DNA of 64,000 bases, taken from positions 1,364,001-1,428,000 of the forward strand of contig CAVSLD010000006.1 of NCBI GenBank assembly GCA_963728655.1, given 5' to 3'. Below the pieces are notes generated by a model that worked only from the letters and a program-made list of their open reading frames with translations, was not told the DNA's origin and ran no database searches. Shown piece after piece: positions 11,937 to 21,208 of the stretch. Origin of the DNA: Iamia sp963728655 (GTDB taxonomy: Bacteria; Actinomycetota; Acidimicrobiia; Acidimicrobiales; Iamiaceae). The first letter of the stretch is position 1. Every line of letters starts with the position of its first letter. A program made the position numbers and the translations under genes.

Positions 11937-13728
11937 TCAGACCGCGTCGACGGGGCAGAACGCCGGCCACCAGGCCGCCTCGCGGACCGCCTCGACCACG
12001 TTGTCGGGCTCCACGCCGGCCAGGCCCTCCGCCACCGCGGCGCGGACCACGTCGGTGGCCACCGCCGAGGAGGTGGTGCGCAGGTCCGCATTGGACGGCA
12101 GCAGGGCGGCGCCGGGCTCACCCAGCGTCGGCGCGGTCGGCGACCGCGTGGGCGGCGGCCAGGATCATGCCGTCGGAGACCTTGGACGCCCGGGCGACGA
12201 TGGCACCGAGGCCGAGGCCCGGGTAGAGGGCGGCGTTGTTGGCCTGGCCGATGCGGTGGGTGACCCCGTCCAGCTCGACGTCGTCGAACGGGGACCCGGT
12301 GGCCACCAGGGCCTTGCCGCCGGACCAGGTGAGGATCTGCTCGGGCGTGGCCTCGGCAAGGGGCGTCGGGTTGGAGAGCGGGAACACGATGGGTCGCTCC
12401 ACGCCGGAGGCCATGGTCTTGATCATGTGCTCGGTGAAGGCGCCCGGGGTGGTCGAGGTGCCGACCAGGATCGTGGGCTGCACCTGCTCCACCACCGTCG
12501 CCAGGTCGATGACCCCGCTGGCGGCGGCCGCCTTGGACCGGAGGTCGGCCATCGCCGACCACCGGGTCGCGTCCCTGCGGTCGGCCTCGCAGGCGGTGCG
12601 GGCCCAGCCCGCGACCTCGTCGGCCGGACGGGCGTAGGGCCGCTGGTAGTCGAGGAGCTCGTCGGCCATGTCGCCGGTCAGCAGGCCGGGCAGGTCGACC
12701 AGCCAGATGCGACGGGTCGCCTCCTCCTCGCTGAGCCCGGCGCGCACCATCTCGTCGCGGATCTGGTCGGCGATGCCGCACCCGGCGGTGCCGCTGCCGA
12801 ACATCACCACCCGCTGGTCGGCCCAGGACGTGCCCGCGACCTGGACGGCGTTGAACAGCCCGGACATGGCGATGGCGCCGGTGCCCTGCATGTCGTCGTT
12901 GAAGGTGGGCACGTGGTCGCGGTGGCGGTCCAGGATGCGCCGGGCGTTGGTCGACCCGAAGTCCTCCCAGTGGAGCAGGGCCCGGGGGAACAGGTCCTGG
13001 GCCGCGGCGACGTAGGCATCGACGAAGTCGTCGTAGGCCTGGCCCCGCACCCGCCCGTGGCGCACGCCGATGTAGAGCGGGTCGTTGAGCAGGTCCTGGT
13101 TGTCGGTGCCCACGTCGAGGACGACGGGTACCACCCGGTGAGGGTCGACGCCGGCGGCCGCGGTGTAGACCGCCAGCTTGCCGATGGCGATGTCGATGCC
13201 GTTGGCCCCCCAGTCGCCGATGCCGAGGATCTCCTCGGCGTCGGTGGCGACGATCAGGTCGATGTCGGCGGCGCCGGCACCGAAGGCGGCCAGCCGCTCC
13301 GGGATGCGGTCGGCCTCGTCGATGGACAGGTAGAGCCCGCGGGGGCGGGTGAAGAGCTCGCTGAGGCCCTCGATGGCCTCGCCCACGACGGGGTCGTAGA
13401 CGACGGGGAGCATCTCCAGCAGGTGGCGCTGGAGCACGGCGTAGAACAGCACGACGTTGTTGTCGTGCAGGCGCCACATGTACACGTGGCGCTCGAGGTC
13501 GGTGGCGAGGGCCTGGTACTGGTCGTAGGCCCGCACCAGCTGCGGCTCGAGGTCCGGGGTGATCGCCGGCGGGAGCAGGCCGTCGAGGCCGAGGGCGGTC
13601 CGCTCCTCGGCGGAGAAGGCCGATCCCTTGTTGAGGGCCGGGTCGCGGAGGACCTCGTAGCCCCGAGCCGTCGTCTGGATGCGGCGCTGGTCCCCCTGGG
13701 TGACGACGCGGGCCTGCCTGCTGTACAT
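11937..13728 (-). CDS. NAD(P)-dependent malic enzyme
   Basis: Oxidatively decarboxylates malate to pyruvate. The corrected length is 597 residues, the long form of the family. It begins MYSRQARVVTQGDQRR, carries LNKGSAFSAEER and GLYLSIDEADRI, the malate site around VATDAEEILGIGDWGANGI, the metal site WEDFGSTNARRIL and the nucleotide-binding MFGSGTAGCGIADQI. One frame break near 12127 can be read as a doubled first base (GTG/CTG), after which the protein ends FCPVDAV at 11937. The upstream gene is divergent, across 197 bases. The downstream fumC suggests one transcript linking fumarate, malate and pyruvate. Confidence 0.93.
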
Positions 13729-13870
13729 GGTGTGTCCTCCCCGGGCGCGGGCCCGATCGTGTCGGTCTCCCCCGTCGGCACCGCCGCTCCGTTGGTGAGG
13801 GGTCGGTGGCGTCGGGTCCTCGCGCCCGCCGTCCCCGGCCGGCATCCCGGTCCGGGACGGGGCCGGTCGG

Positions 13871-13876
13871 TAGCGT
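13871..13876 (+). promoter_or_regulatory. -10 box for the HdeD-like gene
   Basis: TAGCGT lies about 50 bases before the GTG at 13926, leaving a leader of about 43 bases that contains an AGGAGG site just before the start. Confidence 0.35.
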
Positions 13877-13925
13877 CCGGGACAACCGACGGCCCGCGGC
13901 GGGCGGCCCACCCCCAGGAGGCACC

Positions 13926-14495
13926 GTGAGCACCATCGAGATCGACGAGCTCGACGTCAGCGACGTCACCGGTGCCTGGTGGGTGCCGGTCGCCGCCGGG
14001 GTCCTGTCCCTGCTGTTCGGCTTCCTCGTGCTGTCGTTCAGCTACACGACGGTCTGGGCCATCGCCCTCTTCGCCGGCTTCTCGTTCCTGCTGACCGGCT
14101 GCGGCGAGCTGGCGGTGGGGCTCGCCTCCCGGGGCGCGGCCCGCTGGGTCTCGCTGTTCCTCGGCGTGGTGGGCATCGCCGCCGGGGTGATGGCCTTCGC
14201 CTGGCCCGGGTCCACCGTCCTGGTGATCGCCCGCATCGTGGCCTGGCTGCTGCTCATCCGGGGCGTGGTCGGCGTGGCCGGTGCCTTCCACGCCCGCACC
14301 GAGGGCGACGCCACCTGGTGGATCCCGCTCGCCCTGGGCCTGCTCGAGATCGTCGTCGCCGTCTGGGCCGTCCGCTACCCCAACCGGTCGCTCGTGCTGC
14401 TGGTGCTGTGGGTCGGCATCGCCGCCATCTCGCGGGGCCTCACCTTCCTGCTCATCGGCTTCGGCCTGCGGGGCGCCGACAAGGCCCTGACCTGA
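13926..14495 (+). CDS. HdeD/DUF308 family membrane protein
   Basis: A 189-residue protein that is almost entirely membrane helices: six hydrophobic segments, starting after VSTIEIDELDVSDVTGAWW and including VWAIALFAGFSFLLTGCGEL, a second-repeat tract VVGIAAGVMAFAWPG and SLVLLVLWVGIAAISRGL. Paired three-helix repeats with GI..GvxxFawPG are typical of DUF308 proteins such as the acid-resistance protein HdeD. The GTG at 13926 is eight bases after an AGGAGG site. The molecular role is not established. The gene is divergent from malic enzyme and convergent with the antiporter, only six bases away. Confidence 0.8.
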   Translation: MSTIEIDELDVSDVTGAWWVPVAAGVLSLLFGFLVLSFSYTTVWAIALFAGFSFLLTGCGELAVGLASRGAARWVSLFLGVVGIAAGVMAFAWPGSTVLVIARIVAWLLLIRGVVGVAGAFHARTEGDATWWIPLALGLLEIVVAVWAVRYPNRSLVLLVLWVGIAAISRGLTFLLIGFGLRGADKALT

Positions 14496-14501
14496 CCGAC
14501 C

Positions 14502-15767
14502 TCACACGTCGGACGGGGGTGGGCGGCGCGTCGGCTCGTCGATGAGGCCGATGGCGTCGTCGTCGGGCTCGTCGGGCTCGGCCCGGCGCAGGAAGCGGGC
14601 CACCGGCGCCGCCGTCATGCCGTAGAGCGTGACCGTCCCCACGATCACGAGGAACGTCGCGGGGAGGAGCCGGTCGGCCTCCTCGATGCCGGCCGCGGCC
14701 AGGGGCACGCTGAAGGTGGCGGCGGTCGACGCGGCCACGATGCCGCGGGGGTCCATCCAGCCGATGAACGCCTTCTCCCCGCGGGTCAGCGAGGTGCGGA
14801 CGGTCGCCACCACGGCCACGAGGGGGCGCACCAGGATGACCAGCCCGACGACCAGCACCAGGGACGGGACCAGGACCTCGCGCACCGCGCCGACCGACAC
14901 CGTGGCCGAGATGGAGATGAACAGCACCCCGATCACCAGCTGCACGACGGTGCTGAAGAAGTGGCGGTCCTCGGGGAGCTCGAAGCCCGGGATGTTGACG
15001 AGGGCGACGCCCATGAGGATGGCCGCGAGGAGGCCGGTGTCGTCGCGGTAGACGTCGCAGAGGGCTGCCACCCCGACGACGGTGGCCAGCACCGCCTCGG
15101 TGGCCAGGGTCCCGCGGAGCTTGATCTTGCTCAGCAGCAGCCACAGCACGGCGGCGCCGACGGCCCCGCCCACCACACCGGTGCCGATGCTGTGGAGGAA
15201 CGTCAGGGCCTCCCTGCCCGGCACCAGATCGACGTCGTTGCTGATGGCCTGGAACACCAGGGCGCCGATGAGCGCCCCGATGGGGTCGATGGTCGTCCCC
15301 TCCCACCCCAGGATGAGCGACACCCGGCGGCCGGGCCGGGCGATGTCGAGGACGGGGCCGACCACCGTGGGCCCCGACACGATGAGGATGGCGCCCAGCA
15401 TGAGGGCCCCCTCGCTGGTCAGGCCGAGGAGTGGTCCGGCCATGAGCGTGGCCGCGGCCCACGTCAGCGGGATGCCGAGCAGCAGGAGGCGACGCACCAC
15501 GCGCTGGGTGTGGCCCTCGAGCTCGGAGAGGCGCAGCTCGAGGCCACCCTCGAAGAGGATCACCGCCACCGCGAGGGTGACGAGGGGCGAGAAGGCGTCG
15601 CCGATCGTGGTGGTGGGGTCGAGCTCGGGGACGAAGTGGCCCACGCCGAAGCCGACGGGCAGCAGGAGCACGATGGCGGGGACGCGGAACCGGGCCGAGA
15701 CGAGCTGGCACCCGACGGCGAGCAGCACGGTGAGCCCGAGCCCCAGGAAGATCTCCTCCGAGCTCAC
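14502..15767 (-). CDS. CPA1-type cation/proton antiporter
   Basis: A 421-residue polytopic membrane protein of the Na_H_Exchanger fold with about 12 helices. The signature is present: ILFEGGLELRLSEL in helix 3-4, LGAILIVSGPTVVGPVLDI, the GWEGTTIDPIGAL segment where NhaP proteins carry their ion-binding Asp, and GWMDPRGIVAASTAATF with the conserved Arg near the C-terminus. It probably exchanges Na+ or K+ for H+. There is no long cytoplasmic tail, only about 30 acidic residues. The GTG at 15767 is preceded by TACGGT at leaderless spacing. Confidence 0.88.
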   Translation of the reverse strand: MSSEEIFLGLGLTVLLAVGCQLVSARFRVPAIVLLLPVGFGVGHFVPELDPTTTIGDAFSPLVTLAVAVILFEGGLELRLSELEGHTQRVVRRLLLLGIPLTWAAATLMAGPLLGLTSEGALMLGAILIVSGPTVVGPVLDIARPGRRVSLILGWEGTTIDPIGALIGALVFQAISNDVDLVPGREALTFLHSIGTGVVGGAVGAAVLWLLLSKIKLRGTLATEAVLATVVGVAALCDVYRDDTGLLAAILMGVALVNIPGFELPEDRHFFSTVVQLVIGVLFISISATVSVGAVREVLVPSLVLVVGLVILVRPLVAVVATVRTSLTRGEKAFIGWMDPRGIVAASTAATFSVPLAAAGIEEADRLLPATFLVIVGTVTLYGMTAAPVARFLRRAEPDEPDDDAIGLIDEPTRRPPPSDV

Positions 15768-15775
15768 GGCCGCTG

Positions 15776-15781
15776 ACCGTA
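15776..15781 (-). promoter_or_regulatory. Leaderless -10 box of the antiporter gene
   Basis: On the minus strand TACGGT stands eight bases before the GTG at 15767. No Shine-Dalgarno is seen between them. Confidence 0.45.
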
Positions 15782-15830
15782 GCGCTGCCGCGACGGCTGC
15801 CCGGCGGACCTCCCCCCGGGGGGAAGCGGG

Positions 15831-16910
15831 TCAGACCTGCAGCTCGCTGCGGGTCCGGCCGTGACGGGACCACCAGGTGCTGCCCCCTCCGCCGAGGCGG
15901 AAGCGCTCCGGCTTGTCGTCCTCGGCCAGCAGGCCGGTCTCCAGCCACAGGCGCTTGAGGTGGCGGATCCGTCCTGCCTCCCTGTCGTCGGTGTAGGCCG
16001 CCCGGGCGTGGAGCACGTGGTGGTTGTTGACGAGCTGCACGTCGCCGGGCTCCATGGCCATGGCCACGTGGTGGTCGGGGTCGGCGCAGAGGGCGTCGAG
16101 GAGGTCCATGGCCGCCCGGGCCGCATCCGACGGGCGGGGCGCGTCGACGTGGCGGCGGGCGGCCTCGATGTAGGGCCGGATGTAGCGGACGAAGAGCCGG
16201 TCGCGCCGCCGGGTGAACACGGGCATCTCGTACCAGCCCCGGGCACCGGGGGCCTGCTCGCCCCGCAGGTCGTAGGGCAGGGGGCGGTACAGAGCGGCCG
16301 CCAGCGCGGGCTCGGTCCGCACCATCTGGTTGTGGATGGTCACCACGTTGGCCACCAGCGACGCACCACCGGACGCGCCGGCGTCGAGGCACAGCAGGCC
16401 GACGAGGTCCGAGCCGTCGGAGTGGAACGGGAAGGGCACGCCCCCGATCTCGTTGCCTCGGGAGGTGGGGTCGCCGACCGCCTTGCCCTGGTCGGTGACG
16501 TCGCCCAGCAGGTGGCCCTTGGCGTTCTGGGGCCACGGGTGGCCGACGTGGGTGCCGATGCCCCAGTAGGCCCACGACGCCCGCTCCTTCCCCCAGCGGG
16601 CGGCGGGCAGGCCCCGGAGCAGGGCCACCCCCGTGCCGTCGACCAGGTCGGCGGTGATGCGGGCCAGCGCGGGGCCGAGGGTGGGCAGCGGGAAGTCGTC
16701 GCGGGTGACGTCGAGGAGCTCGTCGTGGCGTGCCTCGGCATGGGCCAGGGCGGCGTCGAGCTCGGCCACGTGGTCGTCGGTGAGGTGGTGCACGTAGCGG
16801 TCGCCCAGGTCGTCGCGTCGCCACTCGCAGCCCTCCTCGAGGGGGACCAGGGTGTCCGGGTCGGGCGGCGCGGAGGTCTCGGTGCCGGTGCCGGGGTCGG
16901 TGGTGGTCAT
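15831..16910 (-). CDS. TauD/TfdA-like Fe(II)/2-oxoglutarate dioxygenase
   Basis: A 359-residue clavaminate-synthase-like enzyme. The iron site is visible: PFPFHSDGSDLVGL (HxD, near residue 155), the distal histidine in NNHHVLHARAAYTDD, and an Arg for 2-oxoglutarate in RIRHLKRLWLE. YWGIGTHVGHPWPQN upstream is usual for this branch. Family members hydroxylate small acids or amino-acid derivatives; the substrate is unknown here. The ATG at 16910 overlaps the stop of the amidohydrolase gene (ATGA) and follows a GAGGAG site, so the two are translationally coupled and may act on the same compound. Confidence 0.85.
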   Translation of the reverse strand: MTTTDPGTGTETSAPPDPDTLVPLEEGCEWRRDDLGDRYVHHLTDDHVAELDAALAHAEARHDELLDVTRDDFPLPTLGPALARITADLVDGTGVALLRGLPAARWGKERASWAYWGIGTHVGHPWPQNAKGHLLGDVTDQGKAVGDPTSRGNEIGGVPFPFHSDGSDLVGLLCLDAGASGGASLVANVVTIHNQMVRTEPALAAALYRPLPYDLRGEQAPGARGWYEMPVFTRRRDRLFVRYIRPYIEAARRHVDAPRPSDAARAAMDLLDALCADPDHHVAMAMEPGDVQLVNNHHVLHARAAYTDDREAGRIRHLKRLWLETGLLAEDDKPERFRLGGGGSTWWSRHGRTRSELQV

Positions 16911-18625
16911 CGGGCTCCTCCGGCGGGGACGGGCCGGGGTCCGCGCAGCAGGCGCCCCGGGAGGGGGCCGACCTCGACGCCCTCGGCGTAGGTGCGTTGG
17001 CCGGCGACGTAGGTCGCGACGTAGCCGTCGGCGGCCTGCACGAGGCGGCGTCCGCCGGCCGGGAGGTCGTGGCGCACCTCGGGCCGGCGGGCCGACAGCC
17101 GGTCCATGTCGATGAGGTTGACGTCGGCGCGCAGGCCGGGGGCCAGCACGCCGCGGTCGTCGAGGCCGACGGCCCGGGCCGTGGCCCGCGTCTGGCGCTC
17201 GACCAGGAAGGGCACGTCGAGCCGGTCGTGGCTGCGGTCGCGGCCCCAGTGGGCCAGCAGCGTGGTGGGGAAGCTGGCGTCGCAGATGGTGCCGACGTGG
17301 GCCCCGCCGTCGGCCAGGCCCACCACGGTGTGGGGGTGGGCCAGCATCTCCCGGGCCGCGTCGAGGTTGCCGTCGGCGTAGTTGAGGATGGGGACGTACA
17401 GGAGGGCCCGGCCCTCGTCGGCGAGGAGCTGCTCGTAGGCCAGCTCCAGCGGGTCGCGCCCGGCCCGGCGGGCCCGGGCGTCGATGCTGTCGTCGGGGTC
17501 GGGCTCGTAGTCGGGCGGGTCGTCGAGGGCGAAGGCGCGGGTCATGTCGCCCAGCACCCGGGAGGGGCGGGCCCGGGCGGCCGCCTCCAGCACGCGGGCC
17601 CGGAAGGCGGGCTGGGCGAGGGTGGCGACCCTCTCCTCCAACGGGTCGTCCGCGATCTCCCGGTAGACGGGGTTGGCCACGAACGGGTGCAGCGTGCAGG
17701 TGAGGCCCATCAGGACGCCCACCGCCCGCGGCGCCACCTGGGCGGTGATGGGGAGCCCGTCCTCGTTGGCCTCGGTCAGCAGGCGCAGCAGGGGCCGCCA
17801 GGTGGGCAGCGGGGTCTGGAGCAGGGAGAACGAGAGGGGGCGGCCCGACTCCTCGACCATCCGGCGGCACAGCCCGAACTCGGCGTCCAGGTCGGCGAAG
17901 TCCGAGACCACCTGGAGGACGCCCTGGCCGGTGGCGCCGATGGCCCGGGCGATGCCGACCAGCTCGTCGGCCTCGGCGGTGAGGGTCGGTGTGGGCTCGC
18001 CCCGGCTGGAGCGGTGGTTGAGGGTCCGGGAGGTGGAGAAGCCGAGGGCGCCGGCGGCCACGCCGGCGGCGGCCAGCTCGGCCATGCGGGCGATGTCGTC
18101 GGGCGTGGCCGGCTCCCGGCGGGCGCCGCGGTCGCCCATCACGTGCACCCGCAGGGCGGCGTGGGGCACCTGCACCCCGAGGTCGACGTCGAAGGGCCGG
18201 GCGTCGAGCACGTCGAGGAACTCGGGGAAGCTCTCCCAGCTCCACGGCAGACCCTCGTGGAGGGCGACGCCGGGGATGTCCTCCACCCCCTCCATGAGCT
18301 CGATCAGCCGATCGTGGTCCGCAGGCCGCACCGGGGCGAAGCCCACGCCGCAGTTGCCCGAGACCACGGTGGTGACCCCGTGCCACGCCGACGGCACGAG
18401 GCGCTGGTCCCAGGTGGCCTGGCCGTCGTAGTGGCTGTGGACGTCGACGAAGCCCGGGGTGACGAGCAGGCCCGAGGCGTCGACCTCCTCGGTCCCGGTC
18501 ACGCCGACGGCCCCGACCTCGGTGATGGTCGGGCCCGTGATGGCCACATCCGTGGTGCGGGCCGGTGCGCCGGTGCCGTCGACGACGGTGCCGCCCCGGA
18601 GGACGAGGTCGGGGACGTGGGCCAT
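16907..18625 (-). CDS. D-aminoacylase-like amidohydrolase (N-acyl-D-amino-acid deacylase family)
   Basis: A 572-residue metal-dependent hydrolase. It starts with the small beta domain (PDLVLRGGTVVDGTGAP), then GFVDVHSHYDGQ (HxHxD motif I, near residue 63), the SGNCGVGFAP loop with the Cys ligand seen in D-aminoacylases, VHVMGDRG, GFSTSRTLNHRS and DGGAHVGTICDASFPT with the catalytic Asp region. The class removes acyl groups from N-acyl amino acids or related amides. The ATG at 18625 follows GGAGGAG. The gene is first in a two-gene operon with the dioxygenase and is divergent from the reductase at 18711. Confidence 0.88.
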   Translation of the reverse strand: MAHVPDLVLRGGTVVDGTGAPARTTDVAITGPTITEVGAVGVTGTEEVDASGLLVTPGFVDVHSHYDGQATWDQRLVPSAWHGVTTVVSGNCGVGFAPVRPADHDRLIELMEGVEDIPGVALHEGLPWSWESFPEFLDVLDARPFDVDLGVQVPHAALRVHVMGDRGARREPATPDDIARMAELAAAGVAAGALGFSTSRTLNHRSSRGEPTPTLTAEADELVGIARAIGATGQGVLQVVSDFADLDAEFGLCRRMVEESGRPLSFSLLQTPLPTWRPLLRLLTEANEDGLPITAQVAPRAVGVLMGLTCTLHPFVANPVYREIADDPLEERVATLAQPAFRARVLEAAARARPSRVLGDMTRAFALDDPPDYEPDPDDSIDARARRAGRDPLELAYEQLLADEGRALLYVPILNYADGNLDAAREMLAHPHTVVGLADGGAHVGTICDASFPTTLLAHWGRDRSHDRLDVPFLVERQTRATARAVGLDDRGVLAPGLRADVNLIDMDRLSARRPEVRHDLPAGGRRLVQAADGYVATYVAGQRTYAEGVEVGPLPGRLLRGPRPVPAGGAR

Positions 18626-18651
18626 GGTCTCCTCCGGTCGAGTCGCCCGTC

Positions 18652-18657
18652 ACGGTA
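18652..18657 (-). promoter_or_regulatory. -10 box for the amidohydrolase/dioxygenase operon
   Basis: Minus-strand TACCGT stands about 27 bases before the ATG at 18625. The short leader holds a good GGAGGA site, so this transcript is not leaderless. Confidence 0.4.
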
Positions 18658-18698
18658 GGTCCGCGCCCGCTCCCCCGCAGGGCGCGGGCGGCCACCCG

Positions 18699-18704
18699 TA
18701 GGCT
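18699..18704 (+). promoter_or_regulatory. Leaderless -10 box of the saccharopine-dehydrogenase-like gene
   Basis: TAGGCT, then six bases (cgaccc), then the GTG at 18711. No ribosome site is present. Confidence 0.5.
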
Positions 18705-18710
18705 CGACCC

Positions 18711-19943
18711 GTGCCCCCCGCCCCTGCCGACCGCCCGCTCGACCTCGTGGTCTTCGGTGCCACCAGCTTCGTGGGCCGCCTCCTCTGCGCCCACCTCGTG
18801 GCCCGCCACGGCTCCGACGGTGACCTGCGCTGGGCCATGGCCGGCCGCCGGGCCGAGGGGCTGGCGGCGGTGGCCGAGGAGGTGGGGGCCGACGTGGAGC
18901 ACCTGGTCGCCGACGCCACCGACGCCGAGGCCCTCGCCGACCTGGTCGGTCGGACCCGCGTGGTGGCGTCCACCGTCGGCCCCTACGCCCTGCACGGCTC
19001 TGCGCTGGTGGCCGCGGCCGCCGCCGCCGGGACCGACTACTGCGACCTGGCCGGCGAGCCCCAGTGGGTCCGGCGCATGATCGACGCCCACCAGGACGAG
19101 GCCGAGGCCACCGGGGCCCGCCTCGTCCCCTCCTGCGGGTTCGACTCCATCCCGTCCGACCTCGGCGTGTGGTTCACCCAGCAGCAGGCCGAGGCGGCCC
19201 TGGGTGCCCCCTGCACCCGCATCGCCATGCGCGTCGAGGCGCTGCGGGGCGGGGCCAGCGGCGGGACCATCGCCAGCATGGTGAACGTCGTCGAGGAGGC
19301 CGCCCACGACCGTTCCCTGCGGCGACTCCTCGCCGACCCCTACGCCCTCGTCCCCGACGATGCCCCCGCCGGGGTCCGCCAGACCGAGGTCACCGTCCCC
19401 CGCCGCGACGCTCCCTCCGGCCAGTGGGTGGCACCCTTCGTGATGGCGGCCACCAACACCAAGGTCGTCCACCGCAGCCACGCCCTCCTGGGTCGGCCGT
19501 GGGGCGACGGGTTCCGCTACGACGAGGCCATGGCCATGGGCACCGGGGCCATGGGCGCGGTCAAGGCCTCGGGCCTGGCCGCCGGGATGGCGGGCGGCAT
19601 GGGGGTGCTGTCGGTCGGGCCCCTCCGGCGCCTGCTCGGGGAGCGGGTGCTGCCCCAGCCCGGTACGGGACCCTCACCCGAGGCCCAGGCCGCGGGGTCC
19701 TTCGACCTCCGCTTCTTCGGCGAGACGGCGACGGGCGCAAGGATCCGCACCCGCGTCACCGGTGATCGCGACCCCGGCTACGGCTCGACCGCCCGGATGG
19801 TCGGGGAGGCTGCCGTGGCCCTCGTGGCCCTCGACGGCGACGACGTCGGGGGCGGCTTCCTCACCCCGGCGACGGCCTTCGGCGACGACCTGGTCGAGCG
19901 CCTCACCCGCCACGCCGGCCTGGGGTTCTCGGTCCTCACCTAG
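18711..19943 (+). CDS. Saccharopine dehydrogenase-like reductase (trans-acting enoyl reductase type)
   Basis: A 410-residue protein with an N-terminal Rossmann fold (LDLVVFGATSFVGRLLCAHL) and the family blocks TVGPYALHGSALVAAAA, GTDYCDLAGEPQWVRRMID and LVPSCGFDSIPSDLGVW. These match the mycobacterial Rv2449c/Rv2953 group, in which Rv2953 is a trans-acting enoyl reductase in phenolic glycolipid synthesis. The protein may therefore reduce a lipid intermediate, but no polyketide synthase is nearby. The GTG start is chosen because it is the first in-frame start and has a leaderless -10 box. It converges on the GGDEF gene. Confidence 0.83.
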   Translation: MPPAPADRPLDLVVFGATSFVGRLLCAHLVARHGSDGDLRWAMAGRRAEGLAAVAEEVGADVEHLVADATDAEALADLVGRTRVVASTVGPYALHGSALVAAAAAAGTDYCDLAGEPQWVRRMIDAHQDEAEATGARLVPSCGFDSIPSDLGVWFTQQQAEAALGAPCTRIAMRVEALRGGASGGTIASMVNVVEEAAHDRSLRRLLADPYALVPDDAPAGVRQTEVTVPRRDAPSGQWVAPFVMAATNTKVVHRSHALLGRPWGDGFRYDEAMAMGTGAMGAVKASGLAAGMAGGMGVLSVGPLRRLLGERVLPQPGTGPSPEAQAAGSFDLRFFGETATGARIRTRVTGDRDPGYGSTARMVGEAAVALVALDGDDVGGGFLTPATAFGDDLVERLTRHAGLGFSVLT

Positions 19944-19953
19944 CCGTGGTCGG

Positions 19954-21150
19954 TCAGGCCTGGGCCTCCAGGTCGAGGTCGGGGGCCACCGCCGGCGCGC
20001 GGGCGGCGTCGGCCCCGCAGAAGGCGTCGCGCACGACCTTGGCGCGGTACAGCGCCTCGTCGGCCCGGCGGACCAGGCCCTCGGGCGCGTCGCCGCCCAC
20101 CACCTCGGCGGCGCCGATCGAGCACGTCATCGACACACCACCGGGCAGGCGGGTGCGTCGGATCGCCTCGCGGATGTCGGCGCCGAGGTCGGCGGCCTGG
20201 GCCAGCGACGTCTCCGGGCACAGGACGGCGAACTCGTCCCCGCCCAGGCGGGCCAGCAGGTCCGAACCCCGGACCCGGTCGGCGAGCAGGGCCGAGACCG
20301 CCCGCAGGACGGCGTCGCCCACCTCGTGGCCGCACATGTCGTTGACGTCCTTGAAGTTGTCCAGGTCGCAGATCAGCACCGTGAGCGGCGTGCCCGCCCG
20401 CCGGGAGCGCAGGACCTCCCGGGCCAGCCACGCGTCCCACGCCCTCCGGTTGCCCAGCGCGGTGAGCGGGTCCTCCCGGCTGAGCTGCTCCAGCTCCTTG
20501 ACCAGCACCTCGTTGCGGATCCTCTCGCCGTCGAGGGCGGACCGGGTCAGGTGCTGCTGCCAGGTCCTGCGCTCTCGGTACACCTGGGCCGCCACCGCCA
20601 TGGCGAAGGCGGTGGCCAGGTAGTAGGCGATGGTCGTCACCTGTCGGGTGTCGAGGCCGGGGTCGGCGAGGGCCGACGAGACGGCCAGGGCCAGCAGGGT
20701 CGCCGCGGCCAGGAGCACGGTCATGGGCCAGCGCCACACGACCAGGAAGGCGGTGGCGTACACCGCCAGCGAGAGCCCGAGGACGTAGGCCTCGAGCTGG
20801 TCCCCGGCTCGCGGCACCATCCAGGCGATGCTCACCTCGAGGGCCACGACGGTCAGCAGCGAGAGCGCCTCGGGCCAGCGGGCCCCGAGCGGGCGCCACC
20901 ACAGGGCGACGAGGAGCAGGGCCACGGCCAGCTCGGCGCCGATGCGGGCACCGAGGAACGAGCGGGCCTGGTCCGGGACCATGACCAGGTCGAACACCGC
21001 CCACGCGGGCAGCGCCACCAGGGCGACGATGCCGGCCACGAGCGTGGTCGTGCGGGTCTCGGCCCGCTGTTGGGCGCGGTGGTCCCGGCGTTGCGTGGAC
21101 GGCCCGGGGTCGGCCCCCGTCCCCCCGTGCCTCTTCCGCGCGGTGGCCAC
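19954..21150 (-). CDS. Membrane diguanylate cyclase (GGDEF domain)
   Basis: A 398-residue protein that makes the second messenger c-di-GMP. The N-terminal 200 residues contain six to seven hydrophobic helices, a probable membrane sensor of unknown ligand. A short linker helix leads into the GGDEF domain: DPLTALGNRRAWDAWL, the metal site CDLDNFKDVNDMCGHEVGD and LARLGGDEFAVLCPE. RGSD, five residues before GGDEF, is an intact RxxD inhibitory site, so product feedback is expected. No EAL domain is present. Translation starts at the GTG at 21150. Confidence 0.92.
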   Translation of the reverse strand: MATARKRHGGTGADPGPSTQRRDHRAQQRAETRTTTLVAGIVALVALPAWAVFDLVMVPDQARSFLGARIGAELAVALLLVALWWRPLGARWPEALSLLTVVALEVSIAWMVPRAGDQLEAYVLGLSLAVYATAFLVVWRWPMTVLLAAATLLALAVSSALADPGLDTRQVTTIAYYLATAFAMAVAAQVYRERRTWQQHLTRSALDGERIRNEVLVKELEQLSREDPLTALGNRRAWDAWLAREVLRSRRAGTPLTVLICDLDNFKDVNDMCGHEVGDAVLRAVSALLADRVRGSDLLARLGGDEFAVLCPETSLAQAADLGADIREAIRRTRLPGGVSMTCSIGAAEVVGGDAPEGLVRRADEALYRAKVVRDAFCGADAARAPAVAPDLDLEAQA

Positions 21151-21208
21151 CCCGTCCCTTCGGCGGACCCGTCTCGTTCCTGAGCCGGCCCCGGGCCGAC
21201 GACCCGCC

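Noticed and set aside
15831..19481. A single 1,216-residue minus-strand protein
   Set aside because: This open frame is a GC-rich read-through. Only its C-terminal 359 residues form the dioxygenase; the rest runs antisense or out of frame to the amidohydrolase and reductase genes.
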